This document shows positions 1-13,500 of a stretch of 64,000 bases of DNA, one piece after another; the first letter of the stretch is position 1; every line of letters begins with the position of its first letter. The stretch is from Anaeramoeba flamelloides (Eukaryota; Metamonada; Anaeramoebidae). The position numbers were made by a program, and so were the translations under genes. The stretch lies in contig JANTQA010000012.1 of NCBI GenBank assembly GCA_027625915.1, positions 5,416,501 through 5,480,500 of the forward strand, in the 5' to 3' direction. Below the pieces are notes generated by a model. That model saw only the letters and a program-made list of their open reading frames with translations. It was not told the DNA's origin and searched no databases.

Positions 1-573
1 GTTCTAATCTCTATATTGAAAGAGTTTTTTGGTTCTAATTTTTATTCAAGTTTTTAAATCGATACAAAATATTTAAAAATATCAGAAAATTTTCTCTTAA
101 TATTTAGATGCTCTATAATCTCATTTTTTCCTCTAAATAATATATTTGTAAGATGGTTGATAGAATAATAAATAACTAAAAATAACTGTTACTCTGAATA
201 ATCGAACATGTGACATTTAAATTCTAGATTGGATTCTTTATCTAAAGTATCTGATCAGTTAAAAATTATCCATTAAAAGGAAAAAAAAAAAATCCGATTT
301 AAAAACGGAATAATACTATTTTAATGAATAAATATATATTCCATAAAAAAAAAATCAAATGTACTCCAAATAAGTATTATTTAATTTTGTTGCGAAGAGG
401 TAAAAATGTTTCAAAAAATAGAATTAAAAAATAAAATCTAATTATTATTAAAAAATTTTATATTTGTAAAAAAAAGATTAAAACAATAAAATACAATATA
501 TATATCAACAAAAAAAAAAAAAGAATATTAAAAATTACGGAATGGGAAATATTCTCAAAACTTTTAATAAAGA
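1..573. other. AT-rich flank, no gene seen
   Basis: Very AT-rich sequence 3' of the Myb-type gene, with many short A and T runs. I see no coding frame, RNA gene or clear repeat in it. It probably holds the 3' UTR and terminator region of the Myb gene, but no specific signal can be assigned. Confidence 0.5.
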
Positions 574-1795
574 TTAGAAGAATTGGATTATATTATTTAA
601 ATTTTCACTTCTATGATTTAATGCCCATAAATCAAAATCTGATACAGAGACATCTGATTCCATAATATTTGGCCATAAATTATTAAAATCTATTATAGCT
701 TCATCATAATAAGGAACTTGATCAAGGAAAATTTCTTGGTTATTATCTGCCAAGTTTTTTGAAAATGATGTATTTTCAAAACTTTCAAAGGAAATATCTT
801 CAAAATTGTTGGGCATGGTTAAGTTTAAGTCTGTAAAAAGATTTTCATTTTGATCATTTATTTCTTCAATTTTTTTTTGATTCAATTTTCGATTGTTATT
901 TTGCTTATTTTCCAAATTCCCTAACCTTTGTGGTGAATTCAATGAAATCAACTTTGATTCTGAAAATTGTTGGTTATTAGTATTTTCAAAACAGATATTA
1001 TTTTTATTGGCCTCTTGTATATTAGATTTATTCTCTTTGCTATCCATATTGCTGGTGATTAAATGGGTCTTATCTTGTTTAATGTTTGTTTGCGTATGTG
1101 AAATTAAATTATTTGTTCTTTTTTGCGTTTTATTATTCTTTTTTGGCAATTTGTTAGAAATCTGAGTATTAGATGTTAATTGATGAGATGACGAGTAAGT
1201 CCGTTTTCTTAAATTATGAGGCCTATTTGTGGGACTTTGTAAAGAATTATTTTTAAAATTCTCTGTTTGTTTTTCCTTCTTAGTATCCCGCAATTTAGAA
1301 CAAGTTGAAGCCTGTTTGGGACTTTTGTTTTTTTGTCTTTTTTTTTTCTTCGAAGATTGCATCACAATCGAATACCAATAATTCTTTAACATATTTTCAG
1401 GTCTTCCTTTAAAAAACGTGGAAACAATACACCATCGTGTACCTATTTCATAAACTTTTTGTTTTAAAAGCTTTTTCTCTTCTTCTGTAAATTCACCACG
1501 ATTAATGTCCGGATCTAATTGGTTTTTCCATCTTTCACGACATTGTTTGACATTTCTACTTGGTACCAACTCTGCAATTTGATACCAAGCAGATAATCCA
1601 AGTGTGTTAACGGCCTTAATAAGAAATTCATCCTCCTATTTAGTTTTTTTTGTTTTATATTTTATTAGAATAAAGATATGGTTCAGTTATTGATCAAAAA
1701 ATAATTAGAAATGTTTTTATTCCCTTAAAAAAAAAAAAAAAAATGGAAAAATTTACAACACTGTTCCACGGACCTTTTTGAATTTTCAAATGCAT
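574..1795 (-). CDS. R2R3 Myb-type DNA-binding protein, two exons
   Basis: Probable nuclear transcription factor of the Myb family. The long frame on the minus strand (574-1635) begins inside the first Myb repeat. Adding a short upstream exon at 1757-1795 completes it. The joined exons give a KGPW start, the acidic ED pair, the spaced tryptophans and QCRERW of repeat R2, then R3 with GEFTEEE, GTRW and NYW. R3 has Phe in place of its first Trp, as is common in the family. The intron is 1636-1756 (121 bp), with donor GTAAAT and acceptor AAATAG, and keeps the frame. The model gives 366 residues: Myb repeats at about 8-110, then a Lys/Asn/Ser-rich tail and an acidic, Phe/Asp-rich C-terminus that could be an activation region (inference). 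An acceptor-like TAG lies just before the chosen ATG, so an earlier exon carrying R1 is possible; I looked to about 2100 and did not find one. Confidence 0.8.
1636..1756 (-). other. Intron in the Myb gene
   Basis: 121 bp, AT-rich, GTAAAT donor and AAATAG acceptor on the minus strand. Removing it restores the W-x3-ED spacing of Myb repeat R2 and keeps the frame. Confidence 0.75.
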
Positions 1796-4700
1796 AATCT
1801 ATAATTTAGAAAAGTTTAAATAAATTTAATTAAGGGGTAAATTAGAATAAAAATTTACTTGTTTTTGAATTATAAGAAAGGTAGAAAATCTTAAGTCGAC
1901 TTTTGTAATGAATAAAATTTTTAACTTGAGAACATTCTTTTCAAGAATATTTAAACTGAAATTAGGGATTAAATTCAATTTGAAAGAATATTGAATTTAT
2001 TAAGTTTTGTTAACTACATTGCTATTTTTTTATTTCTAATTCAAGTATATATATATATTTTTTTTTCGAATTTTCGAAACAACAATCTCTTTCCGTTTGA
2101 TTAATAAAAAAAAAAACAGATCTTGATAATTGTATCAGTGGAAAATATATATATTTTTTTTTAATTTAATTTAGCTCTTTTTGAAAAAAATCAGAGATAA
2201 AATTAAATATTTTTTAATTGGAAAACAACTTATTGTACTTGTTCACATTCTTTATTTTTTAAGAAATTAGTTTTTTATTTTAATTTTTTTTATTTGTTAT
2301 TTTTGAATACAAAATTCATTTGATCTTTTCTTATGAATTTTTTCCGTTTTTTCGTCGAAATTTTTTTTTTATTAAAAACTAATGTTCAGTACAGAATAGA
2401 TCTGAAAAAATTTTCACTTTATTTTCCTTATTTTTTTTTACAGTGTTTTCACGTTCTAGTTTTCAAAAAAGTAGGTTTGAATTTGTGGTTATCTATTTGA
2501 AAAAGAAAGAAAATGAAGTGAAAATATTTTCAACATGTAAATGTTAGTAATTATAATAGAATTGATGAGTTAATGATATAAATAATATCAGTGATATTAG
2601 TAATTTTTTTTTTTAGCATTCGAATATTTGTTGAATTCTTAAAAATCTCAAGTTATTTTCCCTTTGTTTCCCATTTTTTATGAATTCGGAATTGTTTGTT
2701 TTCAAAAATTTCTTGAGTCTATAAGAAGATATAAATGAAAATTTTTTTACTGGTTCCTCTTTTGTAGCTAATTAGAAAAATGAATAAAATTCATAAAAGG
2801 TGGACAAATATTTACTTTTCTGTAGCGAAGCAAACAATCTTTTGAATTATAGTTTTCAAATTTATTCGCTATTTTTTCCCAGTCTTTTTTTTTATAGTGC
2901 TTTACCATCTTTTTGAGTTTTTGATCCTAATTGTTAATTTGGAAGACAATAAAAGAATAAACATAATACAAAATTAGGTATTGGGTTCTCCAAGCAGTTC
3001 AAAAAAAATGTGAACATAAAAGTTTTTCGAAGGTGTAATACAAAATGCATAAAACTGGCGAATTAGACAGTTTGGAGTTACACCTTGTGAACTTTTGTTA
3101 CTCACTTTTTGAGAACAGAGTTTAAAGATTTCGAAAGTTACATACTTCATCAGTTTTCCAAAGACTTAATCTTTGAAATTGCTCTTGCTTTAATTTGTCA
3201 TATTTTTGTAGAATTTCAGGTGAAGTGGGGAGAACATTTTTTTTTAACCTTTTGAGTAAGTATACATATAAAAGTGCAAAATATAATTTGTGAATTAGTT
3301 GTTAAAAATAGAAGAAAGAAGGAATAGTTATTTACATTTTTAGAAGAAATGTTGTTTAAGCTTTAGAAAAAGGAATGTTTAAAAAATGAAAAATGATCAA
3401 AAAAAGGAAAAAATTGTTTTTATTTTTAAAAAAAATGATTAACATAAGTATAGATTCTGATATTTCAGTTAAGTTTTAATACCAGCCAAGAGAAAATAAA
3501 TCAAAGAGTTTTCTAAGTGGATTTGAATATTCATCAATTGATTCAAAAAAGAATTTTTTTTACTTTTTTTTTTTTTGAAAAATAATCAAAAATTTATTAT
3601 TTTTTTCCTAAAAATATTAATTTTTCAGTAGATCATAAGAAACTCTGTATTGTATCATTAGTAATTGAATTACTCAGGCAAATACTGAGTATGCAAATTT
3701 TTAAAAGTTTTTTCTGATTTCAAATAATTAATACATCACTTCAACAAACAAATCCTTCTTTTTGTCTTTGAAAAAAATTGTGGACTTCCACACGAATTTT
3801 TTCAAAAATAAGAGAAAAATAGAGTTTTTAAATGTTTTTCTAAAAATAATTGTGAGATCATTATATCATCAAAAATGAATGAAATTCAATCTAATGTACA
3901 TTTTGATACAAAATGAAACTTTTTATTGTTAATCCCGAAAATATGCCTACATCCCAACTTTTTTACAAAAGTTTAGATAGTTTGGAAGTATTTGTTTGGA
4001 AAACATGAACCACGTCTGTAATTTCTCTTAAATTAATCAATGAGGACTTTCTTCGTCTTGTTTTTTCGTTTTAAAAAATTGATGAACAATCAAAAGTTAA
4101 GGATTTTGGTTAATTTCATCAAAACCTATTGTGGTTTTAATCAGTATGTCAAAAATTTACTCGTTGTTTTTCAACCTTGAAGAGAACAAGCAAAAAAAGA
4201 TCCTTTCAAATGAAATTGAGGTTTAGTGAATATTTTTGTGTGATTTTTACTGGTTTGTGAAAAAAGAGTTAATTTTCCAAAGACTTCACCAGAAAGATAA
4301 AAGGTGAATTTAAAATTAATGAATACCATTAAGGCAAACCACTGTTTTGTTTTAATTGCTATTCTGTTCAAAACCTTTAATATCTATTTTCCTTAGAAAA
4401 TTTTTAATCAAAATACCTTCATCCTTGCAGACTTTTACTTTTTTTTGTTTGTTTTTTGATGATTATCCTTTAAATTCAATTTTACCAAACTCAACAACTA
4501 GTTTCACTAATATTTCTTAATTTAGACAGAAACCAGAATTTATGTTTACCAATTTGATTTTTATTAAATCACTTTCTTGCAAGCTACCAAAAAGAAAATT
4601 TCTTCTCTGCAAAGGAACTTTGTCAAAACACAAAAAATATTTCTTGTTTCTTTAGAACGGTATTTTATTTTCTTTTCACGTCAAATGGTGAGTATCATCG

Positions 4701-4983
4701 GATTGTTTTCACAAAAATCTTTTTTTATCTTTTTTAAATTGTTGGTTTTAGTGAAAGAAAGATCATTCTTGGATTAGGTTTAACTTGGATTTAATTTGAG
4801 AATTTGCGAAAGATTTTTTTTCAGAGAAATTTTTTTGAATTTAAGGGAAAGATTAATAAAATTGATTTCAAGGATAGTTAAGAGCGCCACTTAAAAGAGT
4901 TGTGCATTATAGATTTTGATTTTGATTTTGATTTTGGTTTTGTTGCTCAAAAAATGAGTTCTCATAATTTCCATATTTACTAT

Positions 4984-5232
4984 TATTTTCCAATTAAAAA
5001 ATGAAAATTTTTAGTTCACATTCCTAAATATTTTTCTAATTGTTTAATGAGTTGAAAAACATCCAAAGGTTATGAACAGAATCGTTTAGAAATGTTATTT
5101 TTTGATAATAAATCAAATTTCCTTGGATAACTCGAAGACAAAATTTTTACTCTGCTAAATTGATTGTAACAGTTATAATTAATATTCATTCTGGACATTG
5201 AAATAAAATTTTCGTTTATTAATTGGAAAAGA
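4984..5232. mobile_element. MITE, family with TTTTCCAATTAA ends, copy 1
   Basis: About 249 bp bounded by inverted ends reading TTTTCCAATTAA then roughly (A/T)AAATGAAAAT. It has no coding capacity. The interior resembles, in reverse orientation, the element at 17358-17605: shared pieces include a GTAACAGTTATAATTAATATTC-like stretch and a CAAAATTTTTAC-like stretch. Two copies with matching ends and interior support a non-autonomous DNA transposon. The class is not assigned. Confidence 0.65.
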
Positions 5233-6179
5233 ACAGTTTTAATAAAAACAATTAAAACCCAAATAAAAAAAAATAGAAAACAGGACATTTTTTGGGATAT
5301 TATTTGTGTTTTACAAAAGTACTCAAGTTTAGAGCATAAAAATCGATTCTCAAATTACACTCATACTTTTTTTTTTTCAAAGTTCTGGTTTATATATTAA
5401 ATCTTTTTCTATTTTACAAGTATACATTAACTAAATCATATTTAAATTGACATTCATCTAATTTATGAGAAAATTTAGAATTCAGAATTGAATTTTTACA
5501 AAATTTTCTTATTTTTCTGATCATTAATCAAATTTTAATATTTGTTTTTTTTTGTCAAAAAGTTACTCTATAATCGTCTCTATTTTTTGAGAAAAATATT
5601 ATTTTTTATACTTTCATATTAAGAAATGCCTTTGAAGAGTAGACTTTAACAAACCAATGTCATATACAACTTTTTTTTTTTTTTGTTAGTTCTTTAATCT
5701 TTTAATGAATCAACCTTCTTGAAAAAATGAACTAACCTATTTATATTTAAACATGATGGCCAATTCAACATGTGTTATTTTAGTTATTGTACTTGAAAAA
5801 AATCAAAAGATTTTACATAAATGATGATCGAAAAAAAAAAAACCTCTCTGGGGAGTGCGTGGTTCAAAAAATTGTAGAATTATACCATTTATCTCTTGAG
5901 ATCAAAAAGAACGATTCAATTACAAATTTTTATGAATTGAAAATTTTTAACAGATCAGATTTGGAATGATAAATCTGAAGTTTTTCCAAAAAGGCACAAT
6001 TCTTCTTCTAAGGTAAATATTTTCTTGTTTCTAATAAAAACAGAAAGAAAAAAACATTTGGGTATTATTCATAATAATGACTGATTATTTTTGTTATCAT
6101 TAGTTAATGATAAAGAACATTATTATTCTTTATTAAAATTTCTCTACAAACATTTACAGAAGTGAGGGGAGTGTTAGGA

Positions 6180-6600
6180 AGTACCTTGGTTTTTCAGAAT
6201 TCAAAAGAATATAGTATAGTCCTTGATTTTACTATTTTGTTTTTATATTCTGCAAAATCCAATAGTCGTTTTCTTAAGGTTTTCGATTTTATTTGTTAAG
6301 TGTTCTAGGTTTTTTTTTCTTTTTGAAATAAACAGAAAAGTTTAATAAATTTTCGGTTTATTTCAAAAAGTAAAAAAATCGAATGAAAATCTATTTATTT
6401 TCGAAATAAACAAAAATATAAGATAACAAAAATTCAGTTTTTTTTTTATTTCTGAAATAAAATAGAAATTTCTGAAATTTTCTTTTAATTTCATTAATAA
6501 AAAAAAACTGAGATTAGATTTTTCAGAATTCAAATGATTTGAGATAAATCAAACATTTTACACTATTCGTTTGAATTCTGGAAAACCGAATACCTGGTGA
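6180..6600. repeat. Hairpin-cluster repeat, copy 1
   Basis: A chain of short inverted repeats. One hairpin pairs about 6319-6340 with about 6350-6370 (CTTTTTGAAATAAACAGAAA against its complement). The block is bracketed by CAGAATTCAAA-type boxes at about 6195 and 6530, in part inverted near 6570-6580. The same motifs recur near 55470-55800 and 60190-60830. Non-coding; it probably derives from a fold-back element or cruciform-forming repeat. Confidence 0.55.
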
Positions 6601-6884
6601 TAGAAATTACTATCTTCCGGGTACGCCCTTCAAAATAAAAACAAATAAAATAAAAATGAAAAAAAATAAAATTTTTTGATCGTTTTAATTATTCTAAAGA
6701 TAAAAAAATCTAAAAGTATTAAAAAAGTGAATTACACTTATTGAAAAGATGATATTACCGTATTTTTTTTGCTGAACTTATACTGAAAAGGAGTTAACAC
6801 TTTGATTTTTTGATATTAAATCAATTTTAAAATACCTTAATTAATCTCAATTTTCTAAAAAAAACTATTTAAATATCTAAAATA

Positions 6885-7380
6885 ATTAACAATCATTTAT
6901 TGGTTCTTAATAATAATTCAAATTATTTGTTAGTATGGTATGACATTATTTAAAGAGAATAAAAATTATTGTTCTCGATTTTATTTCATATTATTTAGGT
7001 GAAAATTATTGATTATTTTTTTTTTTTTGGATCTATAAAAATCGTTTTCCTAAGAAGTTTTAATCTCCAACAAATTTTCAAATAGAAATAAAAACTTTTA
7101 ACTCTATTTTCTTGTTAAAAAATCCTTTGTACCATTGCTATATTTCCCGTTTTTGATTGAAATTGATTATTCCTTATTTTCTCAAAAAAAAGTGCTTGTT
7201 TTTTTTCATTTTATGCAAATATTTCAATGGAAATATTTTGAAATTAATACCTTAGCACTGATTAAATCAGTATTAATATTTTATAGATTTTGATCTTGTC
7301 AATTTACAAACAGATCCACTAACAAAGAGATTTTTAACTGAAATGTAAAAAAAAATTCCACACTTTTTTGTAAATACCTT
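6885..7380 (+). repeat. Dispersed repeat module X, copy 1
   Basis: Non-coding, AT-rich block sharing ordered boxes with 40430-40870, 51195-51720 and 56245-56520. The boxes include GTTAGTATGGTAT, TCTCGATTTTAT, AGGTGAAAATTATTG, a Cys-codon-free T run, TTTTTGATTGAAATTGATT, AAAAAAGTGCTT and AATACCTTAGCA. All copies have the same orientation. No terminal repeat is evident at this copy. Confidence 0.6.
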
Positions 7381-7503
7381 AAATAAAAATTTTATCCTCT
7401 TTTTAGTTGAAAAAAATATATATTTCTCAAGATGAAAAAGAAAATCAAAAGAAAGAATTTTAAAATCAAAATTTATTTTGGATTATAATTAAACTGAATT
7501 AGG

Positions 7504-7522
7504 TATATATATATATATATAT
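7504..7522. repeat. (TA)n microsatellite
   Basis: Uninterrupted TA dinucleotide run of 19 bases, just 3' of the CH/PH-repeat gene. Confidence 0.9.
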
Positions 7523-7593
7523 TAGATTAGGTTAATTTTCTTGAATAAGGAAAAGTTGTTAATTGATATATTATTATGGTAGATAATTTTATT

Positions 7594-10500
7594 TTAAAAG
7601 CAATTAGAAAATTTTTCTTTTTCGGTACTATTTAAAAATAATAAAATATGAAAATCTTTACGATTAAATTGTATTTTGCATATAGAAGGTTTAATTTTAT
7701 TAGAAAATATTTGGATTTTTTTCTCTATATTATGTGACATTTTGAAATTTATTTTTTTATTTGAAACTTTCAGTTTATTATTTTTAATTTTTAATGAATA
7801 TTTAGATTTTGGCTTTATTGTAGAGTAAGAGCTTTTTAATATCCTAACTTCAAATATGAAAATTTTTGTGTTTACATTCGAATTTAATTCTAATTTTGAT
7901 TCTGTCTCTGTTTTTTTATTGGAACCACTTAAATTATGATTGGGTTCTATTTTGTTCTTTAATTTTGAAACAGTATCTGATCCTGTTTCTGAACTTGATC
8001 CAGATCCTGATCCAGAGACGGAACCAGAACCAGAACCAGAACTAGAACCAGATTTTGAACTAGAACCGTAATCAGATCCTGAGCCAGATCCCGAACTAGA
8101 TCCTGAATCTGAATCTCGATCTGAACCCGAACTAGATCCAGAACCCGAATCTGAACTTGAACCTGAGTGTGAAACCTTATTTCCATTTCTCGATTTTTTG
8201 CTTACATTTTTAAACTTTTTTCGTAATTGATTTGCCTTTTTTTGTTCTATAATTAAAGATAACAAATCATCTTTTTCTTTCAAATCGTTAAATTCAATTT
8301 TGATACTAATTTGAGAAAAGATAAATTTAGTTATAAATTTATTATTGGGGTTTGATCTCACACGGATTTCATTTAAGGGTAAAATTTGATTAAATTCATT
8401 ATCATTTGTTTGAATATTTAAACCTTCTGGTTCGAGAATTATTTGGGCTAATTGATTATCTTTATTCCAAGGTAAAGTGATATACACATTATATTTGGGG
8501 GGTGGAGAAATAAGATTTTCAATTTGGGAAGTAAATTGAATGCTATCATCGACAGTATCCATTTTGACAATATATTCTATATTTGTATGAGTTTGTATTT
8601 TAATATTTGTTTGATCGTTTCTGTTTCCAAAGACCACCCAGTCCCCCGTGATTTCCCTTTTAATTGTTCTTGCATTCTTTTCTTCCCCGTCCTCATCTTG
8701 ATTAACGCCAAATAGTTTGAATATTAATAAGTCAGGATTTGTTTGGATTTGTAAATTACCTTGAATTGGCTTTTTATAAGAAATTTGATCTTCTTTGAAA
8801 AGTACAATATTATAAACTTTTTTATGTGCCTTTTTTGGTTTTGTATTTTTAAACAGCTTCTTGATTTTATTTTTATACAGCTTTCTATAAATATAAAATT
8901 CTTCAATCATTATTTGATTTGATTGGTTAGTGTCAATATGAAAGATGTAACTATATTCATTGGAAATCAATTTCATTTCGTTATGATTTTTTTCTTTTGA
9001 ATAAATTTTTAATTCAAGAATATTTTCAAAAACAATAATATCATTTTGGTTATAAGCTTTTAATGAAATTGTTCCATTATTATTAAATTTTAAAAAACCT
9101 TTACCAATTTCATGATTTTTTTTATTTAAATAAGTTATTTTATAATAATATCTATCCACATTTCCCTTTTGTTTTCCCTTTTCCCTTTCTTTTCCCTTTT
9201 CAAATTTTTTGCCATTTTCATTTTCATTTTCATTTTCATTTTCTTCTGTATTTTCATTTTCATTTCCAGATTTTTGATATTTAATTTCCTTTTTAATATT
9301 AATAATATTTTCATTATATATCGATTTTAGATTATTAAAAGATTCCGAACCAGATACCGAACTGGTTTCAGAATCAAACCCAAAACTAGAAACGGATAAA
9401 TTATTATCATAATTCTCAGAATTTAGATCACTATCAAATTTTTGGAAATCATCAATTGTTAACGAGTTAAAATTAAAATTTCTAAAACTTTTTTGATCAT
9501 TTATTGTAACAATTTCCTTTTTTTTAATTTTTATAAAATTATTAAAATCATTTAAAAATGAATTTTTTTCAAAGAAAGTTGCAAATTGAATTTCAATGGA
9601 AATGTTTTTTTTTTGCTGTAAAAATTGAATAATAATATTATAATTATTTTTAATATTTTGAAAGTTTCTTATTTTTAAATATGAAATTGAAAAAAACATT
9701 AATTGAGAAGAAATAATTAATTTATTTAATTCAAAAAAAATCAAACTATTTTGAAAAGCATTATCATCGTTATAAATTGATGAGTTCAAATATGAATCTG
9801 TTTTCTTAAGAACATTTTTTTTGTTCTTTTTTCCATTTAAAGCATTTATCTGTTTAATTGAACAATTATAAAGTAATTCTTTATTTTTATTTGTAATTTG
9901 TAATAATTGATAGCAATTTAAAGGGCGAAGATTTTTCAATTTAATTGGAACATATTTAATTTTAATTTTAGGAAAATTCTTATAAGAATTATTTGAAACA
10001 TCATTAACATCATCGACATTATTATCACTATTATTATTATTAAACGAATTAAAATTATTTTTTTGTTGAAATGTTATAAATTTATTATAAAAATCTTGTG
10101 AATTTTTAAGATTTGAAAATTGAAGGAAAAGAGTAAAATGCTTCCCTGAAAAACCACTAATCCGAATAAATTTTTTGTTTTTCAAGCTATTGTCTATTAA
10201 TAATTTTGAGTATAATTGTTTATATAGTCTTTTTTTTTCTCGGTTTTTTTCATTTTTTTTAATAATTCGAATGATTATTCTATCTTGATTCAATATTATT
10301 TTTGCTTTGCCTAATTTAAGTTTTGGTTGTTTCAATTGGGCAATTAATATTATTTTATATTTATTTCTCGTTTCGTTTTTTATTTTTTTTTGATTATCAA
10401 TATTTTTCTGTTTGTCCTGATCATCATCATTGTCATCATCGGAATTATTATTATTCGAAATTTTTAATAGATCATGATCATTTTGAAATTTTATAAACGT

Positions 10501-13500
10501 GGTCATAAATAAATTGCATTGCTTTTTATTCACAAATGAAAAAAATAAATAATTCCCGTCTATTAGTTGTAATTTAATTATTGTATTTTTTGTTGGATGG
10601 ATTATGATTTGGCTTTTAATTAAATTTATTATTTGAGTTTTATTTTTATTGTTATTATCATTTATATGATGATGATTATTGCTATGATGATTTGGCAAAA
10701 ATAATTCCAATTGAAAGTTGTTTATAAATTTAAAAGAACACAAACCTAGAAATGTATTGAGGCGATAAACCAATGAATACATTTTATTAATGAAAATAGG
10801 AGTGATTCTCATTAATTTAAAATTATTCCTTTCAAAATTATACTGTTTTATATTATTAAATACTGCTGTAAATCGTTTCATATTTTGTTTATTTAATAAA
10901 TTAATTTGAAGAACAATTATTTTTTTCAAAATGATATAAATATATTGATTATTCTCAATAATATTAAAATAATTTGTTATTGGAATTGTTAAAATTGTAT
11001 TATTTTGATATTGTATTAATAATCCTTCAGTAGACAATAATACGTTAAATTGCATTTCTTCATTGAACCCATTAATGAATATATTTTCAAATTTTTCCAA
11101 TATAAAATTTTCTTCTTTTTTTATTTTATCTTTCATATTATGATTCTTGTTTTTCAAAATATTAAATTTTTTATTTAAAAGATCTTTTAAAAAGATTTGA
11201 ACTTTCCTTATATTTTTTAATTTAAATTTAATAAACTTTTCTTCATTTAAATGCAATTTTAGAATTGAATTTTTAAGAGCAAATCCCATTGTATAAAGAG
11301 TATAATACACTGAAAAAACTGTTTTATTAAAATTTTTCAAAATTATTCGATCCACGGATAATTCGATAATATTGTCCCCTTGAATTACATTATTAAAAGA
11401 ATCAATGATTTCAATATTATATTGAATATTTGTATTATTTTTCATTAAATCAACATCATTATTTATAAAATTATTCTTGTTAATTATTAAGGCGTTTTTT
11501 AAATATAAATTTGTTCTAATTAAATTAGTAATATTATTAAAACTAATTGTTTTTTTTGAATAATTAAAAAAAATTTTTCTTTGCGTTCTGGAACTTCTTG
11601 AACTTTTTTTTAATTGGCAACAAATTTTTGAAATTTGAAAAAGAATTTCTTTCTTTTTTGATATATTGCCTAATTCTTTTTTTGTTAAATTGAGAGAATG
11701 TAAATAAAAACAAGAAATAATTAATTCTCGATCAAGAAAGGATTTTGTAAATATTATTATTGGGCACTTGAGTTTTTTTGCATTGTCTTCTTTGTCATCA
11801 AGGTGCTTGTTCAATGGTTTAAATAATAAAGCACAATCATAATCTGGATGTATAATTAGTTGTGATGATGAATAATTTATTTTCAGTTGGATTCCATTTT
11901 CTAAAGTCAGAACAATTAAATCAATATTTTTAAGAAAAGTGATTCTACACCTTAAAAAATTATTATTATTGATGATAGTACTATTATTGTTGTTGATAGT
12001 ACGTGGATTGGTGTTGTTATTCACTTGCCTTTGATTTTCTAAAAGAGTTGCATAGACACTGAAATCTATCCGTTTTTTATTAAACATTTTTTCATTTAAT
12101 TGATTTAATAACCGGCTTACACTTGGATTTGAAAGATATAATAACCTCGAATTTTCAATTTGTGAGATTATATTATTAAAATTTGATTGTATTAGAGCTG
12201 AATTTCCTTCGGAATCAAATTCTCTTATAAAAATTTTATTATTATTATTAATTGCTTTTTGTTCCGTTTCTTTACTTGATTCTTTTATTTGGTATTGATT
12301 TTGATCAAGATCAAGAGTAAATGGATGAAATAAATTATTTTTATTCATAGATTGATTATTTATTCCAAATTTTTTATTATTGGAAGAATTCTTTTTCAAA
12401 AATCTTAGAATTACATTTTCAATTAAAAAGATATTTTGGAAGTTTATTGGTTTTATAAGAAACTTTATAGATTCCTTTTTGAAATTTATAATAATTAATA
12501 ACTTTTTAAAATCTTTTTCGTTTGGAATTCTTTTCAATTCTAATGAAACCTCGTTCCAATTAAATTGGTATTGTTCTTTTTGCAATTTGTTAAATTTTAA
12601 AATAATTAGATTTCTATTATTTAATTTAATTAGCCCAGAAATGGTTTCTTTTTTTTTATTGGTTGTCTGTGTAATTTCTAAAAATTTTATATTAAAATTT
12701 GTTTCTTCTTGATACAAAAGTCGTAAAGTTATCGCCTTCATTTCCTTTTTAAAATTTAAAATATTTCCTAAAATTGGATAATTTTCAAGAGAATTCCCAA
12801 AATACGTTTTGAATAGTTTTATTAATTTTTCAAATTGGAAAGCTTGTTTTACATCTTGAAATTTCAGAATTATTGAAGAACATTCATTTTCATTTTCCTT
12901 TTCTTTTGTTTTGTCATTTTCTTGTTCATTTACTTGACTATTGTTAAGATTAGAATTGCTGTTGCCCTTGTTCTTGTTGTTTAAAAGGCACAAAGAAATA
13001 ATATTTGAATTGGACCGATCATAAAAAACGCAATTCGGACACAATTTATAATAATCAATTTTTTTCTCAGTGTTCAACAGATTTGAACAAATTGTTAGAT
13101 AATCCCTATTTAAATACAAATCGCCATTAATAAATTCTTGATTAAGATCTCGAATTTCAACAAGAAAATGACTTTCCCCGATGGCAAACTGCTCTATTAA
13201 TTCAGAAATCAATTTCTTTGAGGTGGTTTCTTTAAATGGGCATTTGAAACTCTTTTCCCAAATGTGCTGTGGAGACAAATCAAAGAGTAGTTGCTCCAAA
13301 GAACTATTCTTGTTTTGTTGATACCTTAAATCAGACGGATTTATGTCAGTTGGTATTTGGAAGCCTAATGAAATGCAAGACATTAAAAATTTGTTTCCGT
13401 TTATTAAAGGATCTCTTTTTTTTTTTTTTTTATTTTTTTTTAAAAAACAAAAAGGAAATTAATTACAGGTGCTCAAGTGAATAAGTAAAATGGTAATTTT

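Larger units (their letters stand above)
1796..7593. other. 5.8 kb intergenic region rich in repeats
   Basis: Lies between the 5' end of the Myb gene and the 3' end of the CH/PH-repeat gene. Only short, unconvincing open frames are present. Recognisable content is an (ATTTTG)n-like microsatellite at about 4912-4940, a 249 bp MITE at 4984-5232, a hairpin-cluster repeat at about 6180-6600, a dispersed repeat module at about 6885-7380 and a (TA)n run at 7504-7522. A weak inverted repeat built around AAGGTGTAA and TTACACCTT lies at about 3018-3106. I see nothing definable in the rest. Confidence 0.6.
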
